Below, one piece after another: positions 33,053-43,091 of a stretch of 64,000 nucleotides of DNA. Position numbers and translations under genes: made by a program. The number at the start of each line of letters is the position of its first letter. Position 1 is the first letter of the stretch. The notes below the pieces were generated by a model. That model did no database searches. It was not told the origin of the DNA and was given only the letters and a program-made list of their open reading frames with translations. This DNA comes from Pieris napi. Its lineage: Eukaryota; Arthropoda; Insecta; Lepidoptera; Pieridae. The DNA lies in contig NC_062242.1 of the NCBI RefSeq assembly GCF_905475465.1, positions 9,079,501 through 9,143,500 of the forward strand, in the 5' to 3' direction.

Positions 33053-35586
33053 TTAGTACGGTCCGGATTTAGCTAAATTAGATGCGTTTTCGTCGTATCC
33101 CAAATCGACTGCTTCTATTGAGATACGGGGTCTAAATCCTTGGTCATCTGCCTCGTATTCAACCACCTGAAAACAAAAGAAAATTTTACTTATTTGGTAC
33201 TCAAAATATGTAGGCTTAACTTATTGCAGCATTTCGTAGGCATCGAAAATTATAAAAAAAATCATTTTCAGATTACATTATAATACAATTGTGTATTTAA
33301 AGGTTTACCAGTAGACCAAAAGTTTAAATAATTTACCTGTTTTGTACCATCTGGAAGCACTACAAAGTATGATCCTTCAGCCTTGTTCTCTTGTCTGGTC
33401 TCTGTATGACCGAAGTCACTTCCAGTACGAAGGTCGTTAACTTTGTACCCAAAGTCGTAGTTGGCTGGCTCCTATTAATGTTATGCATTAGTATTGACAT
33501 TTTACATACTTTTTTGAGTTATCAAAGAGGTCAAGAGTTAATCGTAAGAGTATTCAAGAATTTTAGTTGAATTTATGAAATAATTTAGTATTATTACAGA
33601 AACTCCGTCCGTCGTTCCACAACTAAGCGTTTCTTAAGGCAGTTTTTGCCGCGCACCACCACTATGTGGAACCAGCTGCCCATTAAATTATTTCCGAACC
33701 AATTCGATTGAGGGTCCTTCAATAAAAGAGCCTACCAAGTCTTAAAAGGCTGGCAACGCACTCTCGAGCCCTCTGGCATTGAGAGTGTCCATGGGCGCCG
33801 CTATCACTTAGCAGGTGAGTCTCCTTCCCGTTTGCCCCTGTTCTATAAAAAAAATACTTATACGAACTTGGTTGATCAGTTCATCCAGAGCATTTCTTGC
33901 ATAACTGTACCCCTGACCGGAAAGACCGCTGTTCACATCAGGCACTCCGTACCCTGAGGTTGGCATTGCTTCACGGGTGGGTGGAAGATAGGCTGTACTG
34001 CTAGAATGACAATCCAATTTAAATTTATGATGTAAATTAAAGTAATGAAATTCATCCTTAAACATACCTGGGAAATGCGTTGGATCTCACTCTAGCATCA
34101 TCAAATGATTTAGCATTAGGTACTCCGTAAGTTTCTGAGGGTTTTATTGATCTACCGCCGCTTGGGACATCATACTGAGAAGACAATCGAGGAACTCCAT
34201 AACTTGTAGATACTGTGTTTTGTGCAGCGCCAAATCTGGACATCTTTGAGTAGCTATCGGACCCTGAACGTGGTACGCCATAAGTTTGGGAGATACTTTG
34301 TGATCGGAAAGCTGGTTTTTCAGTTTGAGGAACTCCATATTCCTTAGAAATGGTGTCAAATGATCTTTGCAAAGGCGCACCATAAGAGTCGGATGGGAAA
34401 GAAGAGTCAATCGATTTTGCAGCTACATTGAAGTCTTGAATTCTTGAAGTAGGGATATTTTGAGATACACCAAAGGAGTTAGACACTTGGCTTACCCGGG
34501 TTTTTGGGAATTGAGATTTAGGAATGTTTTGAGAACGTGATTTTGGCACACCATATTGTCGGGTCAAATCGCGCACAGATGTATCAATGGTACGAGCTGG
34601 GGATCCGTACTTCTGAGATAGCCTTGTTGAAGGAAGAGTTTTGGCTGCTACATCGTATTCTTGAGGCAAATTTCTTGCATCAAGACTATATTCCTCTTGG
34701 GCATTAAAATTACTCGCAGGTAATCCATATTCTTGAGAAAGAGTTTTCTCTGAATTATAGCTTTCACCTGAACGGGCTGATGGTACACCATATTGACTTT
34801 GTGGAACATAATCATCAGAATATTCGAAAGAATCGAAATTTCGAGGAACTCCATATTCCTGGGACAGACTTCGCTGGGCAGGTAGGTATTGTTTTGAGAG
34901 ACGTGCGTTTTGACTTTCGGGAGGGCCGTAAGTTTGTGTTAATTGGTTTTGAGTTCTTGCACCAAAACTAGGAGGGCCATATGTATCGGAAAGCGATCGT
35001 TGAGCAGCGTAATCGGGATAGGGGTAGTCTCTGAAAAACGTATTCAAAGCTTACAAGTTTTTCTTTATCGTTTGGAAATAAGTTTAACTTTTAAACACCT
35101 TTAATAGATAATCTTTTTAAAAAGGCAAAATTCTACATCATCTTTAGTAGTAGTTAGCATTTGTAGTAAAATTTTTGTTTAACCTCAAATGTGATTTAAA
35201 TACTTACCCAACGGGAGGTTCAGCCATTGTATAGGCACTTAAAAGGACCGCGACTAAAACCTAGAAACAAACAAAAATATCGTGAGTTTGTTAGAATCAT
35301 ATACCTGCCCTGCGATTCTGTAACTCACTTTTCGACCTCACACAGCGGTTTTCGCATCGGCGGTCGCTCTCAAATCAGTCGTGAAGCAGTCATTTTATGA
35401 TTTGGCAGTTTGAAAAGGCTTCTAGTTTATTGTTTATCAGAATGCCAAATCATAAAATGACTGCTTCACGACTGATTTGAGAGCGACCGCCGATGCGAAA
35501 ACCGCTGTGTGAGTTCGAAAAGTGAGTTACAGAATCGCATGGCTGTAGGTACTCTAACTGGTACATACCTTGACCTTCATGTTCAT
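33053..35586 (-). CDS. Large pro-resilin-like cuticular protein with YGVP repeats and RR chitin-binding domain, about 469 residues
   Basis: Exons on minus: 35586-35569, 35260-35208, 35030-34068, 34000-33868, 33471-33337, 33166-33053; 1416 bases, in frame. Two ATGs (MNMKVK or MKVK) begin a signal peptide continuing VLVAVLLSAYTMA. Exon 3 encodes 320 residues of irregular elastomer-like repeats, with about 15 forms of [SQE]-x-YG[VAPLS]P spaced 15-30 residues apart and rich in Ser, Gln, Arg and Tyr. Exon 5 begins EPANYDFGYKVND, and exons 5-6 form the chitin_bind_4 domain (residues about 390-450), with GSYFVVLPDGTKQ and VEYEADDQGFRPRI split by a phase-0 intron exactly as in the neighbour at 24403-27454. 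The two genes are therefore paralogues. It probably provides elastic chitin-bound matrix, with Tyr as di-tyrosine cross-link sites. The exon 4 donor is weak (GTTCGT) and lies beside a LINE insertion. Confidence 0.88.
33600..33856 (+). mobile_element. LINE ORF2 C-terminus and 3' end inserted in a cuticular-gene intron
   Basis: Reads forward as a decayed polyprotein end (MWNQLP-like 'atgtggaaccagctgccc', then 'ccaagtcttaaaaggctggcaacgcactctcgag', 'ggcattgagagtgtccatgggcg') and ends 'cccgtttgcccctgttctataaaaaaaa'. Its poly(A)-like end is about 11 bases from the exon 4 boundary of the minus-strand gene. Confidence 0.65.
35305..35545. mobile_element. Foldback MITE, CTGCGATTCTGTAACTC family (full-length, near-perfect palindrome)
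   Basis: About 110 bp arms, nearly perfectly complementary, share 'cggttttcgcatcggcggtcgctctcaaatcagtcgtgaagcagtcattttatgatttggca'. The short loop surrounds 'ttctagtttattgtttatc'. Located in intron 1 of the cuticular gene, 23 bases from the first coding exon. Confidence 0.85.
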
Positions 35587-35942
35587 ATGGTGGTTTGGGT
35601 TTTGAGTTTGAGTTAATCTGAAAACATATCACTATATTTTAATATAAATAGACTAACTAATAAATGATAAATGCTTGTAAGTTAATCTGTATATTAATAG
35701 TGAATGACAGCTAATGGGGACAATGTTATCGTAATCACTTCATGAATGAGTTGAACTTTCTCTTACTTAAAAAAAAAAATTAATGATTTTAATTTTAAAC
35801 CTTTATAACTTAAGTAACGTTATACCAAAAAGATGGGTTTTGGGAAATTAAATCTGTGTGTTACAAGGTAATTTTACTGGTTACCTACTTGTTGCAGATT
35901 CACAAGCTGATTACTGAATGGTATCAACACCATCTCACCATC

Positions 35943-35950
35943 TATTTATA
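35943..35950 (-). promoter_or_regulatory. Candidate TATA box for the large pro-resilin-like gene
   Basis: TATAAATAG on minus with initiator-like ATTCAGTA about 33 bases downstream. The first ATG is some 360 bases away, so this implies a 5' untranslated exon and intron. An acceptor-like TGTTTTCAG at about 35622-35614 would fit. Confidence 0.45.
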
Positions 35951-36164
35951 CTTAGTACAATTTGACAATAATATCCTACCAGCAGGTTGTATGAAGGTGT
36001 TTTATTACGGAATTATATTCTCTATGGATGAGGAATAGAGTTTAATATAGCGTGATTCAAATTCAAGTGTAAGTGATGACACGCTTGATCTAAATGTATT
36101 GTTAAAATCGATAGTATATACAGGATATATAATTATGGTCAGTGGGGAAATTGTACTATGTTAT

Positions 36165-36430
36165 TTTTTTTATTGAACATGGGGTAAACGGGTATAAGAC
36201 TCACCTGATGTTAAGTGATGGACACTCTCAATGCCAGAGGGCTTGCAAGTGCGTTGACGGCCTTTTAATAATTGGTACGCTCTTTTCTTGAAGGACCCTG
36301 AGTCGAATTGGTTCGGAAATCACAAGATTTTAAGTTTTTCAGCGCAGTTTTGCCGTCCTCCTAGACTACGAAGGGCAGTCTGTGCATCCACCATCGAATG
36401 CTGACGCCCAGAGGGGGACTCTCCACAGCG
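36165..36430 (-). mobile_element. LINE ORF2 C-terminal relic and 3' end
   Basis: Reverse complement of the element at 33600-33856: 'aaacgggtataagactcacctgatgttaagtgatggacactctcaatgccagagggcttgc', then 'cctgagtcgaattggttcggaaat' and decayed upstream coding sequence. Confidence 0.6.
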
Positions 36431-37193
36431 GCAGCGTGTGTGTACAACTTACATAAAAAATATTTTTGATAAAACATGTTCTTATTACAACTATATCTGT
36501 CTTAATTGACTATTAAAACTAACTAAAAAACCAACCAACCAATTAACTTCCACTTCTCAATTCAGCATAAAAATTCCAAGAAAGAGTATTGATTTAGTAT
36601 TTATGAATATGTTTTCACTATACATATTTATATAGCTATAACTGCCGCCGTGGGTTTTGATAGTATCACAATATAAAGATATTCGGGTAAATCCTTGTAA
36701 AACAATAAATATTTCTACCATGACCCATTGGGACTTCTCTTATAATTGTTATTGATTTATTATATATCTTATAAGTGTGATTGATAAATAAAACAAACTA
36801 AAAACGATAATAATGAATATTCTTTTCACCACTGTTATTTTGTGTTCTATAACATTAATATTAGATTGACATTACATCTTTAGATCTTCAGCTAAATTAC
36901 GAATGTTAAAATGACAAATTAGAATAATCAGGTTCTGTTTGGAATTGCAATGTCTATTATTGACGGCCTGAAAAACTACTTAGTGGAATTAATTTAGTTA
37001 CCTCGAAATTTAAAGTAATTTAAATTTGTATGAGAATTACGATTTTTATATTTATAAAACAGCTATGCTTATTAACCATGCTTTGAATAGCTGGGATAAT
37101 AGGAAATGGGTTTTCTTAGAGATTCAATATAGAAGTTCTGCCCTCATCTTCAGTAAGGTAAGTTTCATCAGATACCTTATCGAAAAAAGTCTA
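36431..37193. other. AT-rich intergenic, nothing recognised
   Basis: No gene or repeat family recognised. Confidence 0.4.
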
Positions 37194-37678
37194 TTTCCGA
37201 TCAGTGGCGTAGCTACCTAGGGGCTAGGCGGGGCAGTGCCCCGGGGCCCTTAAGCTCAGGGGGCCCTCGAATCCTTACCAGAAATCTCGATCGAACTGAA
37301 ATTTTAGTAATTTCTCCCATTTTCAAAATAAATATGACCCCACTTTAATCATGACAACTCAGTTGAGAGAAAATCAAAAGTTATGCCTAGGGAATTCCCC
37401 TAAATTCTTTCTGTAGGTTGGCAGTGCCGTCAATTTGACGGATAGTGATATGTGCGTTTTGGAATTCGAGATTGGAAGCATTTATCAGAAAGAATTAAAC
37501 AACACAGTTGTTCGAGTGCCCTGCAGTGCACAAAATAGCTTAAGTAGCTTGGCATTTTTAAAGTATTTGTATATTCATATTTTTGTTTGATAAAACCTAA
37601 TCAGTGTACACAGCAGCGGGCCCCATTTTTCAATTGCCCCAGGGCCCTAGGTTACCTAGCTACGCCACTGTTTCCGAT
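37194..37678. mobile_element. Non-autonomous hAT element with perfect 8 bp target duplication
   Basis: Element 37202-37670 begins CAGTGGCGTAGCTACCTAG and ends CTAGCTACGCCACTG. It is flanked by TTTCCGAT on both sides (37194-37201 and 37671-37678). The subterminal G/C blocks (GGGGCAGTGCCCCGGGGCCC against GGGCCC and GCCCCAGGGCCC) are typical. No transposase frame. The intact duplication and ends show a relatively recent insertion. Confidence 0.9.
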
Positions 37679-37784
37679 AGAGATTCTATACAGAATCGCT
37701 CAACTGGTGTGATATTCAAAAAATGCTCTGAATTCTAGCGTTTTTCTTTTGTTACTTTTAGAAGTAACATATTAAAATAAATAA

Positions 37785-38035
37785 ATCAATGGTGCTACAA
37801 CCTTTTTAGGTCTGGGCCTCAGATTTCTGTGTCTGTTTCATGATCAATTGGTAATCTAATAGACAAGTAGGTGATCAGCCTTCTGTGCCTGACGCACGCC
37901 CTCGACTTTTTGGGTCTAAGACAAGCCGGTTTCCTCGCAATGTTTTCCTTCACCGTTCGAGTGAATGTTAAATGCGCACATAGAAAGAAAGTCCATTGGT
38001 GCACAGCCGGGGATCGAACCTAAGACCTCAGAGAT
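37785..38035 (-). repeat. tRNA-SINE family 1, well preserved
   Basis: Contains the B-box arm (on minus, GAGGTCTTAGGTTCGATCCCCGG) and the conserved body words down to 'caatggtgctacaacc'. It is the best-preserved copy of family 1 in the window. Confidence 0.75.
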
Positions 38036-39344
38036 GAGAAGTAACATATTAACGAGCAAAATAATCATCAATATGTTATATTTCATATATGTACTGTACT
38101 TTTAATATTTGAATAATAATTATTTCCCAACACACACAAATACAGTATTTACATACATTTATATATACAGTTTATTTCTTTGCCTACGAAGTAATAATAT
38201 GTAATTAAAAATTTGTAAATTGAAAAATCAAAATTTTTCGATGTATTCCGATACTTATTCATTCGTTGAGTGAAGAAAGCACCAGCTCTGGAGTCATCGA
38301 ATATATATATGTTTGAATATATATATGGGCAATAAATAAATGAATCCCCTATATTTAAGATAACCTCTATATATAATATTGGAATAATCATTACAGCAGA
38401 AATTCCTCTTAAAAGGCTTACGTTTTCATATGAAATATATTCCACTAAAGAACTATTTGTATAGAGATTAACAGGTGAAGAAATTCTTAACGTTTTTGAC
38501 CTAAAAAGTTTTGAGAAGCTTATACCAAATTTGGCGCGCTCAGAAGACGAGCAAACTTGAAATCCAAAGGTAGCGTACCATAGTTACGTTCACGTTACAC
38601 GCTGTAGTATAAAAGTCTTTTAAATCGTTATTGTTTACATATTAAAAAAATAAAAAGGAAATAGTATGCAATAAAAAGCTTTGATAGATAATATCTGTCC
38701 AAGTACTGTTAAAAATAATGAATTTCTAATTGTATCTATGGGATGTCAACATTATAAGTTGACACATGACATGACATAATAAAAATGTTTTAATTCGACT
38801 TTTTCACACTTAGCGTTACGTTACGTAAGACATAAATGAACTTAATATATTATTAAAGGAAAAATTCTACGAAAGACTAGGCCGTATGGTCCAAAGACTA
38901 TAGCCTGCGCCATGGGCGAAAAGAAAAAAAAATTGATCCATTCAATAAAATTTATCTTTATTATAGCACAGGTAGGGTCAATTGTCTTCAGTGTACACTG
39001 TACAGCGCATACTAAATCCGTTAATTCATTATAATGAGGATCTTGTTAAGTATAATTTCAAGTTTAATATTTTCTCTCAAGGGACTCCTACGATGATATT
39101 CTGCCCTTGAGAAACAAAAGAACCATTTTTGGCTCATTTACAGGACAATAATTTGAAGCTTTCCATAGCAAATTAGGAGCAAGGACGACTAGCTTTGTGT
39201 CACGACTTTCATTGTTATCACATTATTGTGGTCGCTATACTCATCAACGATTGATCGCATTTAACAATGTATGTGTTGCTGTTAAAACAGGCATTTAGAC
39301 ATTCTGTTCTTTGACTTGACGTCATGTATATGTAACACCTATAT
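38036..39344. other. Intergenic, little recognised
   Basis: A diverged LINE tail similar to 2395-2455 may lie at 38145-38205. Otherwise no gene or repeat was recognised. Confidence 0.35.
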
Positions 39345-39650
39345 ATAACACCTATGGGGCAGAGGGCGTGTACAGTAAGTCCCATGAAGATATGTCACCT
39401 CGCTCCAAGTCTTTTTGGCTCTTTTTGCCTCATGTGTACGACGCCGGGTTTGCTTGGAATGGCCACGCTTCCGCTTTCCTTGCTGGTTCCAGTCAAGCGC
39501 CTGCTTGAGGATATAATTGGAATCTCTTCGGAGTGTATGGCCTATCAATTTCCACTTGCGTCGCTTCACCTGCTGGCTAATCGGGGTTACTCGGCAGCGC
39601 TACAAAATCTTTTCTGAGCTAGATAATCTTCAGAGCTACAAAAGTAAATA
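39345..39650 (-). mobile_element. RTE-like LINE endonuclease/reverse transcriptase C-terminal relic
   Basis: The minus translation includes RRKWKLIGHTLRRDSNYILK and ALDWNQQGKRKRGHSKQTRR. This is the familiar W..IGHTLRR...ALxWNPQGKRKRGRP.xTWRR end of insect RTE/BovB-type retrotransposon proteins. A frame of 76 codons is still open, interrupted on either side. Confidence 0.65.
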
Positions 39651-40707
39651 CCCAGAATACGACAGATCTGATGCTGATGTGGTGTTAGTTCTACTAGTAC
39701 TGTTCTTTAGACAGATGAAATATACATTATTATTATATAACCATAATAAGTGTAAAAGCAAAAATCTGAGAATGATCTTGAAATTACTATAAAATTTAAA
39801 TATAATAATTTTAATCTAGTCTGTTTAAAATCTCTCGGTTTTGTTTGCACTACAACATAGTGTTATAGCCTAAATGGAATGGTAACAGGTGGTCCTTAAA
39901 CATTACGGCGTGTGATATAAAACCGTCCCAAATGCACTATGCCCATTGAAGCTACGTGGAACAGGCATTCTAAGTTTTATTTTTGAAGCGTATTCTTCAA
40001 AAATACTATTAATTTTCCTCAACTAACTAAACTAAATCAAGCAATCAGGGTCAGACGTATCCAGTTCTGGGACATCATATACTAGCTGGTGCTTTCTTCG
40101 CTCATCGAATAAGTATCGCTATACGTCGAGTGAATGCTGCGTAAATACCAAATTTTTAAACTAGGTTTATTATTGTTATGATTGTAAAAAAAATATGTAT
40201 ACCTAGTACATACTACGTTTATACCTAGTATATAAATTAATTATTACATTTATATACTAGGTATAAACATTGTATGAAAGATTTAAAATAAAACTAAATT
40301 TTCACAACTTTATAAAATATATTTTAAATAGATACGACTTTGAATTTCCAAACGTAAGCTTTCACAAAGTAAAAATGAGAAAATGTTAAAAAACTTTTCA
40401 TAAAAATAATCACAACCCATTTATTAGATTTGGTATACTACTGGAACCATAAAAAATCTACTTTATTATTATATACATTGAACTTCTTAAACTATTGAGA
40501 CAGTAACCGTGAATTCATTATACCTACAACGAAATTAAAATCATATATGAACCACACAGAATTGCGAAATGCGCAGAAGTCGATGTAAGCTTCATCGTAA
40601 AGCTTTCCAAGTCAGTTGAAACGGTCAAAGGTTTTTACATAGTCAAAGCACTTTCCTCCACCACGTAAAATTTACCCAAATTAAATGCACACATAACGTA
40701 GACTAAA
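39651..40707. other. Intergenic with a weak LINE relic
   Basis: 39960-40110 contains 'ggacatcatatactagctggtgctttcttcgctcatcgaataagtatcgc', resembling the GDxxAGAFFAxRISIAI part of the LINE relic at 30890-31335. The rest is AT-rich, with a tandem 'tatacctagta' motif at 40198-40265. Confidence 0.35.
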
Positions 40708-40889
40708 GGCCGATTTACATTATCTTAAGGCCGATTTACATTATCTTAGTGTTTAGGAGAGTGCTTTAGGATAGTACTTTAGTTGAAACATGTAAACGCT
40801 ACTTGCTTTAGTAAACGCTACGCTAAAGAACTTGCCTTTCAAGTTGTACTAAAGCACTCTCCTAAACACTAAGATAATGTAAATCGGCC
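40708..40889. mobile_element. MITE with GGCCGATTTACAT termini, adjoining an aerolysin-like gene
   Basis: Inverted ends GGCCGATTTACATTATCTTAG and CTAAGATAATGTAAATCGGCC extend about 45 bp. The left terminal 21 bp are tandemly duplicated (40708 and 40729). It is the same family as 16445-16596. The right end lies 13 bases from the stop codon of the minus-strand gene at 40903-41784, so it must form the start of that gene's 3' untranslated region. Confidence 0.8.
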
Positions 40890-40902
40890 TGTAACGACAG
40901 TT

Positions 40903-41784
40903 TTACAGCGGTAAACCTGTTGCCTTATCAAAAACTTTAAGAGAATGATCAATATAAACACCGACTTTAATATTCTGAGTTATCAATTTCTCCGTATCCA
41001 TTCCGGCTGTATTCAAAACACTTACGATTGAGGGGCCATAAAAATGATGACCCCTAAACGATTTTTTGAAATTCACCGCTACATTCCCTCTCAGTGTTGC
41101 CGCATACACGACTTCAATCTCCAATACTCTTCTGTTTCCTGTCAAAATCGCAGTGACAGCCTGTCCAGGCTTTAACTCGGTTTCTACCGAACTGGTTGCT
41201 CCAATGGTAAAGGTCTCTGATTTTTCTTCACTTTTACCCCAGTTCGAAGTCCATGTAAAACCGGTAGTACCAGCAATTTTTGCGAATATCACATTAACGT
41301 CATACTCAAACTGTTGTGATACTGACCACTCATTGCTGACTGACCAGCTGGTTGAAATAGAATTTTCAACGGACTGACTTAAAGCAGTATTAACTTTGAT
41401 AGTAGAATTCGAATAGTTTTCAAAATCTTGTGATAATACCACTGTATTTTGTTTATTATTTATCTTTAACTTAGCCGATTTGACAGATAAAATTCTTGAC
41501 ACTTGTTCCCAATCGTTGATCTTATACAGATCATTCCATGGTGTTGGACTCTTTAAATACACACTTTGCGGTCTGATTTTATAAAATCTACGTACAGCTT
41601 CTTTCAAATATAACTGGTTGAGGTTGAATAACTTAATATCCTCATTGTTGATAACGTGAATGTCATATCCAGAATATTCCACTCTTATATCTGTCTCGTT
41701 ATTACCGTTACTTATATTAATACTTATCTTTGCGCTTATAATGGGTAAAATTATACCAATTATTAAAAGCGTTTTATCTAACAT
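40903..41784 (-). CDS. Secreted aerolysin-fold (ETX/MTX2, spherulin-2A-like) protein, 293 residues, intronless
   Basis: The open frame extends upstream to 41853. I chose the ATG at 41784 because it starts a clear signal peptide (MLDKTLLIIGIILPIISA), whereas the upstream 23 residues are polar. No transmembrane anchor and no cysteines. Residues 20-120 form an N-terminal region with WNDLYKINDWEQV near 83-95. Residues 120-205 are strongly Ser/Thr-rich with alternating polar/hydrophobic residues (SVENSISTSWSVSNEWSVS), then GTTGFTWTSNWG and LKPGQAVTAIL. This is the pattern of the beta-hairpin and core strands of aerolysin-type pore-forming proteins. The C-terminal part (FRGHHFYGPS) is conserved with the neighbour at 42237. 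In animals such proteins serve in defence, digestion or vesicle handling; its role here is unknown. Absence of introns fits acquisition or retroposition. Confidence 0.75.
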   Translation of the reverse strand: MLDKTLLIIGIILPIISAKISINISNGNNETDIRVEYSGYDIHVINNEDIKLFNLNQLYLKEAVRRFYKIRPQSVYLKSPTPWNDLYKINDWEQVSRILSVKSAKLKINNKQNTVVLSQDFENYSNSTIKVNTALSQSVENSISTSWSVSNEWSVSQQFEYDVNVIFAKIAGTTGFTWTSNWGKSEEKSETFTIGATSSVETELKPGQAVTAILTGNRRVLEIEVVYAATLRGNVAVNFKKSFRGHHFYGPSIVSVLNTAGMDTEKLITQNIKVGVYIDHSLKVFDKATGLPL

Positions 41785-42236
41785 TGTTGTTTTGCGAAAA
41801 TTGTTCGCACGTTCTACACCTCTTGTATCTTTAATATAACTAAAAACAATCACAAAATTTATCTATAACATAAACAGTTTCACTTCCAAAATTATTAATC
41901 GTTTCGAATAATTCAGAAGAACATTAATATCATAATAATTGAACCAGAGTTATACTTTGATAAGAAGGTCATTGCGAAGTGATAACATATTGTTACCTTG
42001 GATGGTATGTATTTAATATATACATAACTAAATAAACGATGATTAAAAAACTTCAGTTTGGTAAAAATTTGACATTTTCTTGTGTCTATTATTAACCTAA
42101 TAACGCTAAAAAAATATGGCTCTTGATTAAAATGATCTAAATTATAATAAAACGGTATTCATATTCTGTCTTTTCTAACTGCAATTACATCATTAATTTT
42201 ATAGTATTGGTAGACGTAACACTATTTGATTGAATT
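41785..42236. promoter_or_regulatory. Shared divergent promoter region of the aerolysin-like pair
   Basis: The 452 bp between the two start codons are AT-rich and hold no other gene. I see no canonical TATA box at a convincing distance on either side. The head-to-head layout would allow shared control, but this is inference only. Confidence 0.4.
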
Positions 42237-43091
42237 ATGTCGTATTATTTAATTATCACTATAGTTTTTATTGCAATTTGTAAAGGCGAAATTGAAATAA
42301 GTGTTAAACTTGGCTCTTCAAAGGATAATTGTAGTATTTCATTTACTGGTGCTCATAAAGTTCTAGCCAGTGGCTATGATTTGGCTCGATTTAATATCAC
42401 TGAGAACAGAATGAAGCAAGGAATCAAAATACTTTTTGGCAAAACACCTGACGACGTATTCCTTAAAGATCCTACGTATTTTAATAATGTGTTTAGGGAT
42501 CATCATTGGGAGGAAGTAACAAGAACCACAAAGGTAAAAAAGATTGAAATTCTAAATATTTTTAGTAAAAATGTCATCTTGAAAACGGTAAATCACATTA
42601 ATAATACGAGTATAAAAATACAAGCCAAAATTAGACTATTTGATACAATTGAAACGAGCGTTGTGTCAACATGGCACGAAAATACGTATCCAGCAAATAT
42701 AATGTACAATATTAGTTTTAATATTGGATCTCAACGTTTTAACTTGTCGAAGAAATGGAATGAGAATGTAACTAATAATATGTGGTTGAATTTTGGAAGC
42801 CGCAAAAAAGGTTACATACCCTTGGAACCGGGAAATATTGTAACAAAAATCTTATCTGCGAAAAAAACAACAGTTATTTTACGGATCAAGTATATAACAA
42901 GTCTTACTGGGTGTGTATTTGCGAATTATAGTCGTGTTTATGGACAATATCACTTTTGGGCGCCATTTATCCATGACATAATGAAATCGATAAAAATGAA
43001 AAACGAAATAATCTCTACTGAACTTTTAGAAATACAATGCTATACGGACCCTCAGTTGACTTTTTTGGATAAGGAAACAAAACGACAGTGA
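42237..43091 (+). CDS. Diverged aerolysin-fold (spherulin-2A-like) paralogue, 284 residues, intronless
   Basis: A signal peptide (MSYYLIITIVFIAICKG) starts the frame. It aligns with the minus-strand neighbour through the N-terminal region (DDVFLKDPTYFNNVF, then HHWEEVTRT, residues 72-97), the central LEPGNIVTKIL (196-206) and the C-terminal YGQYHFWAPFI (235-245). The segment matching the Ser/Thr-rich membrane-hairpin region (residues 125-185) has lost most of its Ser/Thr alternation and Gly, and is Asn/Lys/aromatic-rich. This protein may therefore keep the fold but not the pore activity. It has gained four cysteines outside or near the leader and several N-x-S/T sites (for example 31, 53, 158, 169, 177, 230), consistent with secretion. 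It is divergently oriented to its paralogue, 452 bp apart. Function unknown. Confidence 0.72.
   Translation: MSYYLIITIVFIAICKGEIEISVKLGSSKDNCSISFTGAHKVLASGYDLARFNITENRMKQGIKILFGKTPDDVFLKDPTYFNNVFRDHHWEEVTRTTKVKKIEILNIFSKNVILKTVNHINNTSIKIQAKIRLFDTIETSVVSTWHENTYPANIMYNISFNIGSQRFNLSKKWNENVTNNMWLNFGSRKKGYIPLEPGNIVTKILSAKKTTVILRIKYITSLTGCVFANYSRVYGQYHFWAPFIHDIMKSIKMKNEIISTELLEIQCYTDPQLTFLDKETKRQ

Noticed and set aside
34144..34854. Minus-strand frames of 88 and 68 codons and a plus-strand frame inside the cuticular gene
   Set aside because: They are other-frame shadows of the 963 bp repeat-rich exon 34068-35030.
41066..41377. 103-codon plus-strand frame
   Set aside because: Antisense shadow of the aerolysin-like coding region.
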